A DNA stretch of 64,000 nucleotides. Source: Actinobacillus vicugnae. Lineage in GTDB: Bacteria > Pseudomonadota > Gammaproteobacteria > Enterobacterales > Pasteurellaceae. Positions 27,173 through 35,979 of the stretch are shown piece after piece. The translations under genes were made by a program, and so were the position numbers. The notes beneath the pieces are model-generated. The model was not told the DNA's origin. It saw only the letters and a program-made list of their open reading frames with translations, and searched no databases. The stretch's first letter is position 1. The number at the start of each line of letters is the position of its first letter. The stretch is from positions 1-64,000 of the forward strand of contig NZ_CABFJY010000004.1 of assembly GCF_901687125.1 (NCBI RefSeq), given 5' to 3'.

Positions 27173-28258
27173 TTAAATGACTTCATAATCCAACAAAATA
27201 TCTTCGCCAATTAATTCGGTTGATTTCAGTTGTAATTTGACCGCCTGTGCAATTTGTTGAATCCCTTCGCCACCAATGGGCGTTTTTGCTTGTTTACCAC
27301 CGACTAGCTTTGGTGCGATATAGCAATGTACTCGATTCACAATACCATTTTGCAACGCACTGAAATTTAAATTTGCCCCTCCTTCCAGTAGGAGGCTATC
27401 AATTTGCATTTCCCCAAGCTTTTGCAAAAGATCTTGCAAATCTACCCGCTTATTAGCTGCTTTACAGACTAATACCTCTACCCCAAGCGGTCGGAATTGC
27501 GCAATTTTTTGCAAATCATCACTGACTGTGGCAATAATGGTGCGATAAGTTTTTGCGGTTTGTACAAGTTGGCAATCCAAAGGGGTACGCAACTGGCTAT
27601 CACACACAATACGAACAGGCTGTTTAGCGTTTGGCATTCGGCTATTTAGCATCGGATTGTCCGCTAATACAGTGTCCACCCCTACCATAATTGCACTGTA
27701 TTGATGACGCGTTTCTTGCACTTTTGCGCGCGCTAATTCACCAGTGATCCATTTTGATTCACCTGTACTGGTTGCTATTTTACCGTCGGCGGTCATCGCG
27801 TATTTCATCAACACATATGGGCGTTTGGTTTGAATATAGTGGAAAAATATCGGATTCAGCGCATCACATTCCGTTTTTAGTAAACCTTCCACTACTTCCA
27901 CGCCTGCTTGGCGCAATTGCGTTGCGCCTTTACCAGCTACCAGTGGATTAGGATCACTTGAGCCAATCACGACTTTTTTAATGCCTCGCTCAATCAATAA
28001 ATCTGAACAAGGAGGGGTGCGCCCGTGATGACAACAAGGTTCAAGTGTTACATAAGCGGTCGCACCAGTAAGATCTTCCTTACAGTGCAAAATCGCATTA
28101 CGCTCTGCATGCCAGCCACCCAGCTTTTCATGATAGCCTTCAGCAACGATTTCACCGTTTTTAACGATCACACAGCCAACCAGCGGATTAGGATTTGTCC
28201 AGCCTAAACCTTGTTTTGCTAAAGCAATCGCTCGGCGCATATAGTCTAAATCAGTCAT
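27173..28258 (-). CDS. ribD: Bifunctional diaminohydroxyphosphoribosylaminopyrimidine deaminase / reductase
   Basis: Performs the second and third steps of the GTP branch of riboflavin synthesis. The 361 residues hold an N-terminal cytidine-deaminase-like zinc domain (HAERNAI near 50 and VTLEPCCHHGRTPPC near 75-85) and a C-terminal DHFR-like reductase (KYAMTADGKIATSTGESKWITG near 150-172 and LLLEGGANLNF near 290). I begin at MTDLDYMRRAIALAKQG (28258), as in orthologues, although its ribosome site is weak. First gene after the FMN riboswitch. Called ribG in older usage. Confidence 0.94.
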   Translation of the reverse strand: MTDLDYMRRAIALAKQGLGWTNPNPLVGCVIVKNGEIVAEGYHEKLGGWHAERNAILHCKEDLTGATAYVTLEPCCHHGRTPPCSDLLIERGIKKVVIGSSDPNPLVAGKGATQLRQAGVEVVEGLLKTECDALNPIFFHYIQTKRPYVLMKYAMTADGKIATSTGESKWITGELARAKVQETRHQYSAIMVGVDTVLADNPMLNSRMPNAKQPVRIVCDSQLRTPLDCQLVQTAKTYRTIIATVSDDLQKIAQFRPLGVEVLVCKAANKRVDLQDLLQKLGEMQIDSLLLEGGANLNFSALQNGIVNRVHCYIAPKLVGGKQAKTPIGGEGIQQIAQAVKLQLKSTELIGEDILLDYEVI

Positions 28259-28340
28259 ATATTTAATTGGGATTTTCAAGGCAGGAATGAGAAGGGTAAG
28301 CACACAACATTTCGTGCCTATTTCCCTTCCCTAAAAGTCA

Positions 28341-28376
28341 AAAAGCCTTGAAATCTTTCGATCTCAAGGCTTGTAA
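28341..28376 (-). terminator. Riboswitch-controlled terminator of the rib operon
   Basis: Minus strand: AAGCCTTGA pairs with TCAAGGCTT across a loop with GATCGAAAGAT-type sequence, then TTTTGACTTTT. It lies between the FMN aptamer and ribD, so it is the likely off-state structure. Confidence 0.75.
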
Positions 28377-28411
28377 AAAAGATAGGAAAAACCACCGCTT
28401 ACACGGTTATT

Positions 28412-28530
28412 TCATCTTCTTCCATCCAGACTATACTGTCGGTACTGGAATTTCACCAGTTCCTGCCAAACCGTTTCCGTTCAGCTCGCGGACTTTACCG
28501 CCGATCGGGAATTTCACCCTGCCCTGAAGA
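28412..28530 (-). promoter_or_regulatory. FMN riboswitch (RFN element)
   Basis: Minus strand shows the nearly invariant RFN blocks in order: CTTCAGGGCAGGGTGAAATTC, CCGATCGGCGGTAAAG, CCGCGAGC, GGCAGGAACTGGTGAAATTC, CCAGTACCGACAGTATAGT and the closing CTGGATGGAAGAAGAT. Bound FMN should favour the downstream terminator and so shut off ribD-ribE-ribBA-ribH. Confidence 0.97.
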
Positions 28531-28550
28531 TTATTAAAAAATTGTTACAA

Positions 28551-28579
28551 ATTTTGCGACTTTTGATTGTCAATGTCAA
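28551..28579 (-). promoter_or_regulatory. Probable rib operon promoter
   Basis: Minus strand: TTGACA (28574-28579) and CAAAAT (28551-28556) with a 17-base spacer, just upstream of the FMN aptamer and downstream of the glpC stop. Confidence 0.5.
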
Positions 28580-28586
28580 GTAGCAA

Positions 28587-29861
28587 TTAATGTTTAGCTA
28601 ATGCCATAGACAACAGAGTAATTGGGTGTAAACAAGTTACATTACTCGACATATCAATCTGCCATTTACAGGTTTCACATTCTGAAATCACATAGTCGAA
28701 GCCACCTTCATTGATATGCTCAAATAAAGTACGTCCAATCGCTTGTGAAGTTTCATAGTTTTCTGCTTTAAAACCGTAAGTACCTGCGATACCACAACAT
28801 TGTGAAGGTAACATCACTACTTCTAATTCTGGAATTTGTTTTAACAAGTCCAAAGTATAAGGCGCCCAACCTGCTTTTTCTACATGGCAAGCAGTGTGAT
28901 ATGCCACCCGTAACCGCATCGGTTTAAGCGGTAATTTTTTGCCTGATTTTTGCAATTTATACAAATAGCGAGTCACAATATCAATATGCGATTTCACTTT
29001 GGTGTTCGGCATACCAAGTACATGACTATACTCTTCTTTAATATTAGCCGTACAACTTGAAGAAGTACCAATCACTTCTAGCTGTTTATCAACAGTCTTT
29101 TCAAGATATTTGAGATTAAACTCCGCTTGTTTTTTGGCTCGTTCAGGAAAACCATTGACCATTAGTGGCAATCCGCAACATTTTTCTTTTTCAAGTAACA
29201 CCACACCAATATCTAGCGCATTCATCACATCAATAACTTCTTTACCTAATTGCGGATTATTGTAGTTCACATAACAACCGTGATAATAAGCAACTTGTTG
29301 TTTGAATTGTGCTTGGCGTTTAGCTTCTTTTTTCATATACCAGTTACGGAACGAACCAAACGAATATTTCGGTAAGGTTCGATGTTGGCTGACTTTCAAA
29401 GTTTTCTCTAACAAGAAACGCGTTGCTTTTAAACCTGTGATCGTATTAACAATTGGTGCAAATGGCGTATTGAGCGTTCCCATAATATCGGTATTACTTA
29501 ACACCGCATCACGCAATTTATGGACAAGCGGTTTATTTTGACGCTCAACATGACGATTTCTTGCACGTACGATAATATCGCCAATTTTCACATCTGATGG
29601 ACAGGCAATTTCACAGCGCTTGCAGTTGGTGCAATATTTCAATGCCTCATCATAGAAATCAGGGCTTTTTAAACGTAAACGTTCACCATCAGGGCCCGAC
29701 TGTTTCGGACCTGGGTAAAACGGATTATTGCGTGAAACAGGACAAACAGCGGTACAAGCGGTGCATTTTAAACAGCTTTCAAAACTTGGATCAAAATGTT
29801 GATGAACCACAGGAGATTGTGCATTGTGTCGTGCGTTTTCAATCAATTGCTGAATATTCAT
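28587..29861 (-). CDS. glpC: Anaerobic glycerol-3-phosphate dehydrogenase, iron-sulfur subunit GlpC
   Basis: Anchors GlpAB at the membrane and passes electrons towards menaquinone. The 424 residues carry two [4Fe-4S] motifs near the N-terminus ([13 protein letters not shown] at about 32 and [14 protein letters not shown] at about 83) and two CCG domains ([11 protein letters not shown] near 223 and [11 protein letters not shown] near 350, with upstream cysteine pairs) as in the LldE/GlcF family. Its ATG overlaps the glpB stop by 4 bases, and it is the last gene of glpABC. Confidence 0.95.
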   Translation of the reverse strand: MNIQQLIENARHNAQSPVVHQHFDPSFESCLKCTACTAVCPVSRNNPFYPGPKQSGPDGERLRLKSPDFYDEALKYCTNCKRCEIACPSDVKIGDIIVRARNRHVERQNKPLVHKLRDAVLSNTDIMGTLNTPFAPIVNTITGLKATRFLLEKTLKVSQHRTLPKYSFGSFRNWYMKKEAKRQAQFKQQVAYYHGCYVNYNNPQLGKEVIDVMNALDIGVVLLEKEKCCGLPLMVNGFPERAKKQAEFNLKYLEKTVDKQLEVIGTSSSCTANIKEEYSHVLGMPNTKVKSHIDIVTRYLYKLQKSGKKLPLKPMRLRVAYHTACHVEKAGWAPYTLDLLKQIPELEVVMLPSQCCGIAGTYGFKAENYETSQAIGRTLFEHINEGGFDYVISECETCKWQIDMSSNVTCLHPITLLSMALAKH

Positions 29862-31144
29862 TTTGCACCTCCTATTTGTTCTGCAACGGTTAATGCGGTT
29901 ACAATCGAAACACCTGAACCACAGCCTTGCTCAATACCTTGAAAACCACCAATTACATTACCAATCGCATATAAATTTGGCACAACAGCACCCTTTTTTT
30001 GTACTTGGCAAGCCGAGTTAATCACTACTCCCGCTGATTGATAAGGCTGAGGCGCTGCAAAGCGGTTGTTTGTCCAACTGAAGCGGTCGGAATAATCAAA
30101 ATTTTTACTACCGCAAATATCTAAATCAAACACTGGCTCTTTTACATGCTCAAACTCCGCCACCAGCCCATTACTAAAGAAACTACCTGAAGCTAGCACA
30201 AAATGATCGGCACTAATTGGCTCCTCTTGGTGTGAGCTGGTAAAAATACGTGCGACCTTATCACCTTCAAATTCAGCTTTAACCGCACGGTCACCATTCA
30301 TCATCATTCCGCCTAATTGTTCAAAACGCAGACGCAATTGACGATGCTGACGAATACCTAACAAAGACGGTGGCAACGTTGGTAATTCGAATAACATTAG
30401 TCCTGTTGCCTGTTGCAAACTGTTGAAAAAATCTTGATTGTCTAAACCAAAACAAGCGGGTAAAAATACCGCTTTAGCGCTACCTGCAGCTTGTTGAATT
30501 TCTTCTACCAAATCTTCAAACGACAATTTATGTTCCAGCAGTTGAGCAATATTCACACTACGGAACTCGCGTGAGTTTTGGCGTAGATAATCCAATTCAG
30601 GAATATTTAGATAACCGATTGTAAATTCGTAATCTGTGAATTGACTATGCTGTTTTAGGTTTTCGACCAATAATTGCGGTTGGAAATCGTGATAGCCTTC
30701 AATACCTAAAATTGCTATCTGTTTTTCCACTAACGAACTTAAACTTTCAACCGTTGGCACGCTATTTGGCGATAACCAAGTTGCACGAATGCCACCAAGC
30801 GGTGTGATTCGATCGTGATTTTGCAGTGTAGAACCTTCTAGATCTAAGTTAAGTGATTGAGCTAATTGCTCGAATTGTTGTGCTTTCGCAATCACTTGTT
30901 GTTTCCCTACAATGCTATAGGGATGTTCAGGTGCTTGTTCTGCCAATATATCTAACGCTTGGTAAACATGTTGGATTTTTTGACCGCTTGGTAAACGAGA
31001 AAGCAAATCCATTGAGCCAGAAGAAAAATCAATCGCTGCTTGTCCGTTATTAATAATCGCACAGCGTTTGCCTTGTTGTTGGAGCGCAATTCCACAAGTT
31101 AAACCTGCTAAGCCGCCACCAATAATCACCACATCAAAATTCAT
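29858..31144 (-). CDS. glpB: Anaerobic glycerol-3-phosphate dehydrogenase, subunit GlpB
   Basis: Second subunit of the anaerobic dehydrogenase that oxidises glycerol-3-phosphate to dihydroxyacetone phosphate. The 428-residue flavoprotein starts with the Rossmann motif [20 protein letters not shown] and ends with [29 protein letters not shown], a typical FAD-binding C-terminal segment. It overlaps glpA by 11 bases and glpC by 4, so the three are tightly coupled. Confidence 0.95.
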   Translation of the reverse strand: MNFDVVIIGGGLAGLTCGIALQQQGKRCAIINNGQAAIDFSSGSMDLLSRLPSGQKIQHVYQALDILAEQAPEHPYSIVGKQQVIAKAQQFEQLAQSLNLDLEGSTLQNHDRITPLGGIRATWLSPNSVPTVESLSSLVEKQIAILGIEGYHDFQPQLLVENLKQHSQFTDYEFTIGYLNIPELDYLRQNSREFRSVNIAQLLEHKLSFEDLVEEIQQAAGSAKAVFLPACFGLDNQDFFNSLQQATGLMLFELPTLPPSLLGIRQHRQLRLRFEQLGGMMMNGDRAVKAEFEGDKVARIFTSSHQEEPISADHFVLASGSFFSNGLVAEFEHVKEPVFDLDICGSKNFDYSDRFSWTNNRFAAPQPYQSAGVVINSACQVQKKGAVVPNLYAIGNVIGGFQGIEQGCGSGVSIVTALTVAEQIGGAK

Positions 31145-32819
31145 TGCTATTCACTCCTTGATCTTCTGCTCTTGACACATCATTCAAGCCAAGCAAGCTA
31201 TAGTAAATCCAGCTAGTAAATTCAGCTTCTCGCATCGCATCGCCCCATGCAATCGGCTGAATACCACGCCAACGTTCTTCCATAAATGAAGCTAATTGAG
31301 TGGTGGATTCTTTCGGGGTAGCGACTTTGAATCGGCTCATCAACCCTGCGGCACGGCAAGCACAAAGCTCTGCTTGGCAAGTTCCCATACCAACACGGGT
31401 GCGGCGGCGTAAATCGACTAAATTACTGACATTCAACTCATCAACAGCATAACGCACTTCGCCCGCTGTCACAGCTTCGCATTCGCAGACTAAAGTTTTA
31501 TCTAAACGCTCGCTTTCAAGCAAACGCAATGCTCTTGAACCATGACGATATACCGCAGAATGGCGAATCGTATTCGGCAATGAAATTATTTTTTTACTGG
31601 TTTCTTCACGACTTTCATTTGAACCTGGTAAAGGACGTTCAGCGGTACTACACAAGCGGTCAGATTTATTCAATTTTTTGCAAACTAAATCGGTCGCCCA
31701 TTCCGCCATTAAACGGTAAGTCATTAATTTACCGCCCGTAATCGTGATAAAACCGTCTAATCCATCACGTTCAGCATGATCGAGCAATACAATGCCACGA
31801 CTCACATTACGACCAGACGGGTCATCATCTGTTGCCACCAAAGGACGAACACCTGCGTAAGCACGCAATACACGGGTGTGACGTAAACTTGGTGCAAGTT
31901 TTTCCCCTTCACGGAATAAAATATCTACTTCTTCAGGGGTCACCACCATATTATCGATTTGATCATAAGGAATGCGGTCAGAGGTAGTTCCGATCACACA
32001 AATAGTATCACCTGGCACCAAAATATCGGCATCAGCTGGCTTACGGCAACGGTTGATCACCATATTGTTAATTCTATGCCCCATAACCAATAATGCACCT
32101 TTAGCTGGGAACATTCGAATTTGAAGATCAGCATATTCAGCAATACCCTGCCCCCAAATACCACCCGCATTGACTACCACAGGGGCAAAAAATTGGCGAT
32201 TGACTTGATTGCGATGATCGAACACATTCACCCCAATCACAGTACTACCTTCACGAATCAGACCTTTGACCTCACAGTAGGTAAAGATCTTCGCACCATT
32301 TTCGGTAGCATCTAACATATTGGAAGCGGTTAAACGAAATGGGTCTATAGAACCATCTGGCACCACTACCGCACCAACAAGTTCAGGGTTTACTGATGGT
32401 TCCATATATTTTGCAAGATCTGGCTCAATTTCAACCGCTTCTATCCCAGATGCTGTACAAGCTTGGATAAAGTTTTTCTGGTAATTAAGATCGTCTTCGG
32501 GAAGCGTGATAAAAAGCCCTTTGGTGTCATCTACACAATGACGAGCGATTTGTTTTAAGATTAGATTTTCTTTAATGCACTCTTCTGCTGACTCTCGATC
32601 ATTAACCGCATAACGTGCACCACTATGCAATAAGCCATGGTTACGACCTGTCGCGCCAGTGGCAATATCTCTACGTTCTAACAATACGCATTTTAAGCCT
32701 CTTAGCGCACAGTCTCTGGCGATCCCAGCACCTGTGGCACCGCCACCAATAATAATGACATCAGTGCTTATTGGCGAAAAATCAGCAACATTTTGATACA
32801 TCTGAGGTGAAATGTTCAT
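31134..32819 (-). CDS. glpA: Anaerobic glycerol-3-phosphate dehydrogenase, subunit GlpA
   Basis: Catalytic FAD subunit. The 561 residues include the N-terminal [23 protein letters not shown], the family motif [18 protein letters not shown] near 75-90, [17 protein letters not shown], and a C-terminal BFD-like [2Fe-2S] region with [18 protein letters not shown] and [17 protein letters not shown] start at [11 protein letters not shown] (32819) behind GGGAGAGG; a longer hydrophobic in-frame extension would run over the promoter and is rejected. Divergent from glpQ across a gap with two CRP-type sites. Confidence 0.95.
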   Translation of the reverse strand: MNISPQMYQNVADFSPISTDVIIIGGGATGAGIARDCALRGLKCVLLERRDIATGATGRNHGLLHSGARYAVNDRESAEECIKENLILKQIARHCVDDTKGLFITLPEDDLNYQKNFIQACTASGIEAVEIEPDLAKYMEPSVNPELVGAVVVPDGSIDPFRLTASNMLDATENGAKIFTYCEVKGLIREGSTVIGVNVFDHRNQVNRQFFAPVVVNAGGIWGQGIAEYADLQIRMFPAKGALLVMGHRINNMVINRCRKPADADILVPGDTICVIGTTSDRIPYDQIDNMVVTPEEVDILFREGEKLAPSLRHTRVLRAYAGVRPLVATDDDPSGRNVSRGIVLLDHAERDGLDGFITITGGKLMTYRLMAEWATDLVCKKLNKSDRLCSTAERPLPGSNESREETSKKIISLPNTIRHSAVYRHGSRALRLLESERLDKTLVCECEAVTAGEVRYAVDELNVSNLVDLRRRTRVGMGTCQAELCACRAAGLMSRFKVATPKESTTQLASFMEERWRGIQPIAWGDAMREAEFTSWIYYSLLGLNDVSRAEDQGVNSNEF

Positions 32820-32930
32820 ACTCGACCTCTCCCACATTTGAAATGAAATAAAACGAAACAATAAAAACAAAGTTATTGTATAAAAATGAGCGTTTTTGAA
32901 CAAGAGAATGAGCATAAAAGAAATCAAAAA

Positions 32931-32946
32931 TGTGAATGACATCACA
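32931..32946. promoter_or_regulatory. CRP site in the glpA-glpQ gap
   Basis: TGTGAATGACATCACA is an exact TGTGA-N6-TCACA match. It is 112 bases before the glpA start and 147 before glpQ, so could serve both. Confidence 0.75.
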
Positions 32947-32971
32947 AATTGTTTAAATTTGTTAAATTCTT

Positions 32972-32987
32972 TGTGGAATAGATCACA
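32972..32987. promoter_or_regulatory. Second CRP-like site in the glpA-glpQ gap
   Basis: TGTGGAATAGATCACA has one mismatch in the left half. It lies 25 bases from the first site and is nearer to glpQ. Confidence 0.6.
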
Positions 32988-33042
32988 AATTCAGACAAAT
33001 CTGCTTTTCTATTCATTTGGTTCCGCTATGCTGTGCGCGGTT

Positions 33043-33066
33043 TTGTTGATAAATAAACATCAACAA
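33043..33066 (+). repeat. Inverted repeat in the glpQ leader
   Basis: TTGTTGAT and ATCAACAA flank 8 bases and stand directly upstream of the glpQ ribosome site. It may be a leader hairpin; the spacing does not fit the FNR consensus. Confidence 0.45.
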
Positions 33067-33092
33067 ACGCTAAGCTAATCAAGGAGAAAATA

Positions 33093-34181
33093 ATGAAACT
33101 AAAAACATTAGCAATGAGCTTACTTGCAACTGCGGTTTTAGTTGGCTGTAGCGCACAACAATCAACTAAAGCAACGGTTCAATCAGACAAATTAATCATT
33201 GCACATCGTGGGGCAAGTGGTTATCTACCAGAACATACATTGGAATCTAAAGCACTCGCTTTTGCTCAACAAGCGGATTATTTAGAACAAGATCTTGCAA
33301 TGACAAAGGACAATCGTTTAATTGTAATTCATGACCACTTTTTAGATGGCTTAACCGATGTAGCAAAAAAATTCCCAAAACGTGCACGTAAAGATGGGCG
33401 TTTCTATGTTGCAGATTTCACGTTAAAAGAAATCCAAACCCTTGAAATGACTGAAAATTTCAAAACCGAAAATGGTCAACAAGTACAAGTTTATCCAAAC
33501 CGTTTCCCTATCTGGAAATCTCATTTCAAAATTCATACCTTTGAAGACGAACTTGAATTTATTCAAGGCTTAGAAAAATCAACGGGTAAGAAAATTGGTA
33601 TTTACCCAGAAATTAAAGCACCATGGCTTCACCACCAAGAAGGTAAAGATATCGCTTTAGAAACACTTAAAGTACTGAAAAAATATGGCTACGATCAAAA
33701 ATCAGATCTAGTTTATTTACAAACCTTTGATTTTAATGAATTAAAACGCATTAAAACCGAATTGTTACCAAAACTCGGTATGGATATAAAGCTAGTACAG
33801 TTAGTAGCATACACCGATTGGCATGAAACCGAAGAAAAAGACGCGTCTGGCAAATGGGTTAATTACAACTATGACTGGATGTTTAAAGACGGTGCAATGG
33901 CAGAAGTGGCTAAATATGCCGATGGCGTAGGTCCTGGCTGGTATATGTTAGTGGACGATAAAAATTCAAAATTAGGTGATATTAAATATACGCCAATGGT
34001 GAAAGATATTGCCAAAACCAAAATGGAATTACATCCGTACACAGTACGTAAAGATGCACTTCCAGAATTTTTTAGCGATGTCAATCAAATGTACGATGCA
34101 CTATTAAATAAAGCTGGCGCAACAGGTGTATTTACCGACTTCCCAGACACTGGCGTTCAATTTCTTAAAGCAACAAAATAA
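33093..34181 (+). CDS. glpQ: Glycerophosphodiester phosphodiesterase, lipoprotein (GlpQ / protein D type)
   Basis: Hydrolyses glycerophosphodiesters to glycerol-3-phosphate plus alcohol. The 362-residue protein has a lipoprotein signal peptide ending LVGC, with Cys19 as lipidation site, and the GDPD fold with IAHRGASGYLPEHT near 38-50, the acids in EQDLAMTKDNRLIVIHDH, and IYPEIKAP near 170. Close to H. influenzae protein D (Hpd), a surface lipoprotein that takes glycerophosphocholine. Upstream are CRP sites; downstream is glpT, which would import the product. Whether it reaches the cell surface cannot be seen. Confidence 0.94.
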   Translation: MKLKTLAMSLLATAVLVGCSAQQSTKATVQSDKLIIAHRGASGYLPEHTLESKALAFAQQADYLEQDLAMTKDNRLIVIHDHFLDGLTDVAKKFPKRARKDGRFYVADFTLKEIQTLEMTENFKTENGQQVQVYPNRFPIWKSHFKIHTFEDELEFIQGLEKSTGKKIGIYPEIKAPWLHHQEGKDIALETLKVLKKYGYDQKSDLVYLQTFDFNELKRIKTELLPKLGMDIKLVQLVAYTDWHETEEKDASGKWVNYNYDWMFKDGAMAEVAKYADGVGPGWYMLVDDKNSKLGDIKYTPMVKDIAKTKMELHPYTVRKDALPEFFSDVNQMYDALLNKAGATGVFTDFPDTGVQFLKATK

Positions 34182-34211
34182 GCTTTTTTGAGCGAAAATG
34201 AAGAATAAATT

Positions 34212-34226
34212 TGTGAAATGCTCACA
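34212..34226. promoter_or_regulatory. CRP-like inverted repeat with a 5-base spacer, upstream of glpT
   Basis: TGTGA-AATGC-TCACA: perfect arms but one base short of the standard spacer of six. It may be a weak site or a remnant. Confidence 0.35.
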
Positions 34227-34261
34227 TTTTTACCAAAAATGTTGAAATATTTTCATAAAAA

Positions 34262-34277
34262 TGTGAGTAATTTCACA
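34262..34277. promoter_or_regulatory. CRP site upstream of glpT
   Basis: TGTGAGTAATTTCACA is an exact TGTGA-N6-TCACA match, 106 bases before the glpT start. Confidence 0.75.
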
Positions 34278-34331
34278 AATTTAGATAATTAATATGGAGT
34301 ATTACTCTTTTTTCGCTAAAATAGTGCCGAT

Positions 34332-34347
34332 TGTTCGTAATCGAACG
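34332..34347. promoter_or_regulatory. GlpR-type operator upstream of glpT
   Basis: TGTTCGTAATCGAACG contains the inverted repeat GTTCG-TAAT-CGAAC, which resembles E. coli GlpR operators. It lies downstream of the CRP site, 36 bases before glpT, a typical repressor position. No glpR gene is in the window. Confidence 0.6.
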
Positions 34348-34382
34348 TTTTATCAATAAGTATCATTTTTTGGAGTGTTTCT

Positions 34383-35828
34383 ATGTTTGGTCCGTTTAAA
34401 CCGGCTCCGCATATTGCGGAACTACCGGCAGATAAAATAGATGCAAGATATAAATTCTTACGTTGGCAAGTTTTTGCAGGCATCTTCTTTGGATACGCTG
34501 CATATTATTTTGTACGTGCAAATTTTGACCTTGCACAAAAAGGGTTAATTGAAGCTGGTTTATATAATAAAGCTGAGTTAGGTATTATCGGTACTGGTGC
34601 AGGCCTTGCTTATGGTCTTTCTAAATTCGTGATGGCGTGGATGTCAGACCGCTCAAATCCAAAAGTATTTTTACCATTCGGTTTATTATTATCTGGTCTT
34701 TGTATGACCATGATGGGCTTAATGCCGTGGGCAACCTCGGGCATTTTGGTTATGTTTATTATGATTTTCTTGAATGGTTGGTTCCAAGGTATGGGCTGGC
34801 CACCATGTGGCCGAACCATGGTTCACTGGTGGTCTAAATCTGAACGTGGTTCTATCGTATCTATTTGGAACTGTGCACATAATGTGGGCGGTATGGTTCC
34901 TGGCTTAATGGTTTTCTTAGCAGGTGCGGTTTATTTTAATGCCACAGGTGTAGAAGCAACCGCTAAAGATGTATGGCAACAAGCACTCTACTACCCTGGT
35001 ATTGCTGCAATGATCGCTGCGGTTCCAATCTACTTTATAATGAAAGATACGCCACAATCTTGCGGTTTACCACCTGTTGAAAAATGGCGTAATGATTATC
35101 CTGATAACTATGATGCAACCAAGTCGGAACAAGAATTAACCACAAAAGAAATTTTAGTGACTTATGTTCTGAAAAATAAATTGTTATGGTATATCGCAAT
35201 TGCGAACGTATTTGTTTATTTAATTCGTTATGGTGTATTGAAATGGTCACCAGTGTATTTAGGTGAGGTAAAACACTTTAATATTAAAGGTACAGCTTCT
35301 GCATACATTATTTATGAACTAGCAGCGATTCCTGGCACATTATTATGCGGTTGGGCATCGGATAAGATCTTTAAAGGTAAACGGGGTTTAACTGGCTTTA
35401 TCTTTATGATCTTAACAACATTAGCTGTAGTAGCATTATGGATGAACCCAGCAACACCAGAAGCAGAGCTTGCTCAATATGCAAATCAAGCATGGTATAA
35501 AAACCCATATCAATTAACAGATTTTATTTTAATGACTACGATCGGTTTCTTAATTTATGGTCCTGTAATGTTAATTGGTTTACATGCACTTGAACTTGCA
35601 CCGAAAAAGGCAGCAGGAACATCAGCAGGTTTTACAGGTTTATTTGGTTACTTAGGTGGTACAGTTTCAGCTTCTGCAGTTGTAGGTTGGGCAGCGGAAC
35701 ATTATGGCTGGGACGGTGGCTTCTACGTTATGATTACAGGCGGTGTGTTAGCTGTTCTATTAATGCTTATCGTGATGCTTGAAGAAGGCAAACATAAAGC
35801 AAAATTAGGTGATCACTACGGTAAATAA
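34383..35828 (+). CDS. glpT: Glycerol-3-phosphate transporter
   Basis: Major-facilitator antiporter that exchanges inorganic phosphate for glycerol-3-phosphate. The 481 residues show about twelve membrane segments. The organophosphate:Pi antiporter signature is seen in [11 protein letters not shown] (near 42-52, with the substrate-binding Arg45-type residue) and [24 protein letters not shown] (near 135-160), and the second Arg region [19 protein letters not shown] precedes the ATG. It follows glpQ after 201 bases that contain CRP and GlpR-like sites, so it has its own promoter, and ends at a strong terminator. Confidence 0.96.
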   Translation: MFGPFKPAPHIAELPADKIDARYKFLRWQVFAGIFFGYAAYYFVRANFDLAQKGLIEAGLYNKAELGIIGTGAGLAYGLSKFVMAWMSDRSNPKVFLPFGLLLSGLCMTMMGLMPWATSGILVMFIMIFLNGWFQGMGWPPCGRTMVHWWSKSERGSIVSIWNCAHNVGGMVPGLMVFLAGAVYFNATGVEATAKDVWQQALYYPGIAAMIAAVPIYFIMKDTPQSCGLPPVEKWRNDYPDNYDATKSEQELTTKEILVTYVLKNKLLWYIAIANVFVYLIRYGVLKWSPVYLGEVKHFNIKGTASAYIIYELAAIPGTLLCGWASDKIFKGKRGLTGFIFMILTTLAVVALWMNPATPEAELAQYANQAWYKNPYQLTDFILMTTIGFLIYGPVMLIGLHALELAPKKAAGTSAGFTGLFGYLGGTVSASAVVGWAAEHYGWDGGFYVMITGGVLAVLLMLIVMLEEGKHKAKLGDHYGK

Positions 35829-35853
35829 TCAACTTATCCTACCTTTTACTAAC

Positions 35854-35887
35854 AAGGGAAATATCGAAAGGTATTTCCCTTCTTTTT
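35854..35887 (+). terminator. Intrinsic terminator of glpT
   Basis: AAGGGAAATA pairs with TATTTCCCTT around an 8-base loop, then CTTTTTAATTTT. Confidence 0.85.
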
Positions 35888-35906
35888 AATTTTAATCAAA
35901 GTTTTG

Positions 35907-35935
35907 CTTGTTTTTCCAAATTTCACCCCCATAAT
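35907..35935 (+). promoter_or_regulatory. Heat-shock (sigma-32) type promoter of lon
   Basis: CTTGTTT followed after 13 bases by CCCCATAAT, close to the sigma-32 consensus CTTGAAA and CCCCATNT. It stands about 45 bases before the lon start. Confidence 0.6.
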
Positions 35936-35979
35936 GGAGAAATTCGTATTTTGATAGAACAGAAAAAGAGAGCAAATTC

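Noticed and set aside
33043-33066. TTGAT...ATCAA pair before glpQ as an FNR site
   Set aside because: The inner half-sites TTGAT and ATCAA are 8 bases apart instead of the required 4.
32896-33078. A 60-codon plus-strand frame before glpQ
   Set aside because: It covers the CRP sites and promoter region of the divergent glp genes and has no family resemblance.
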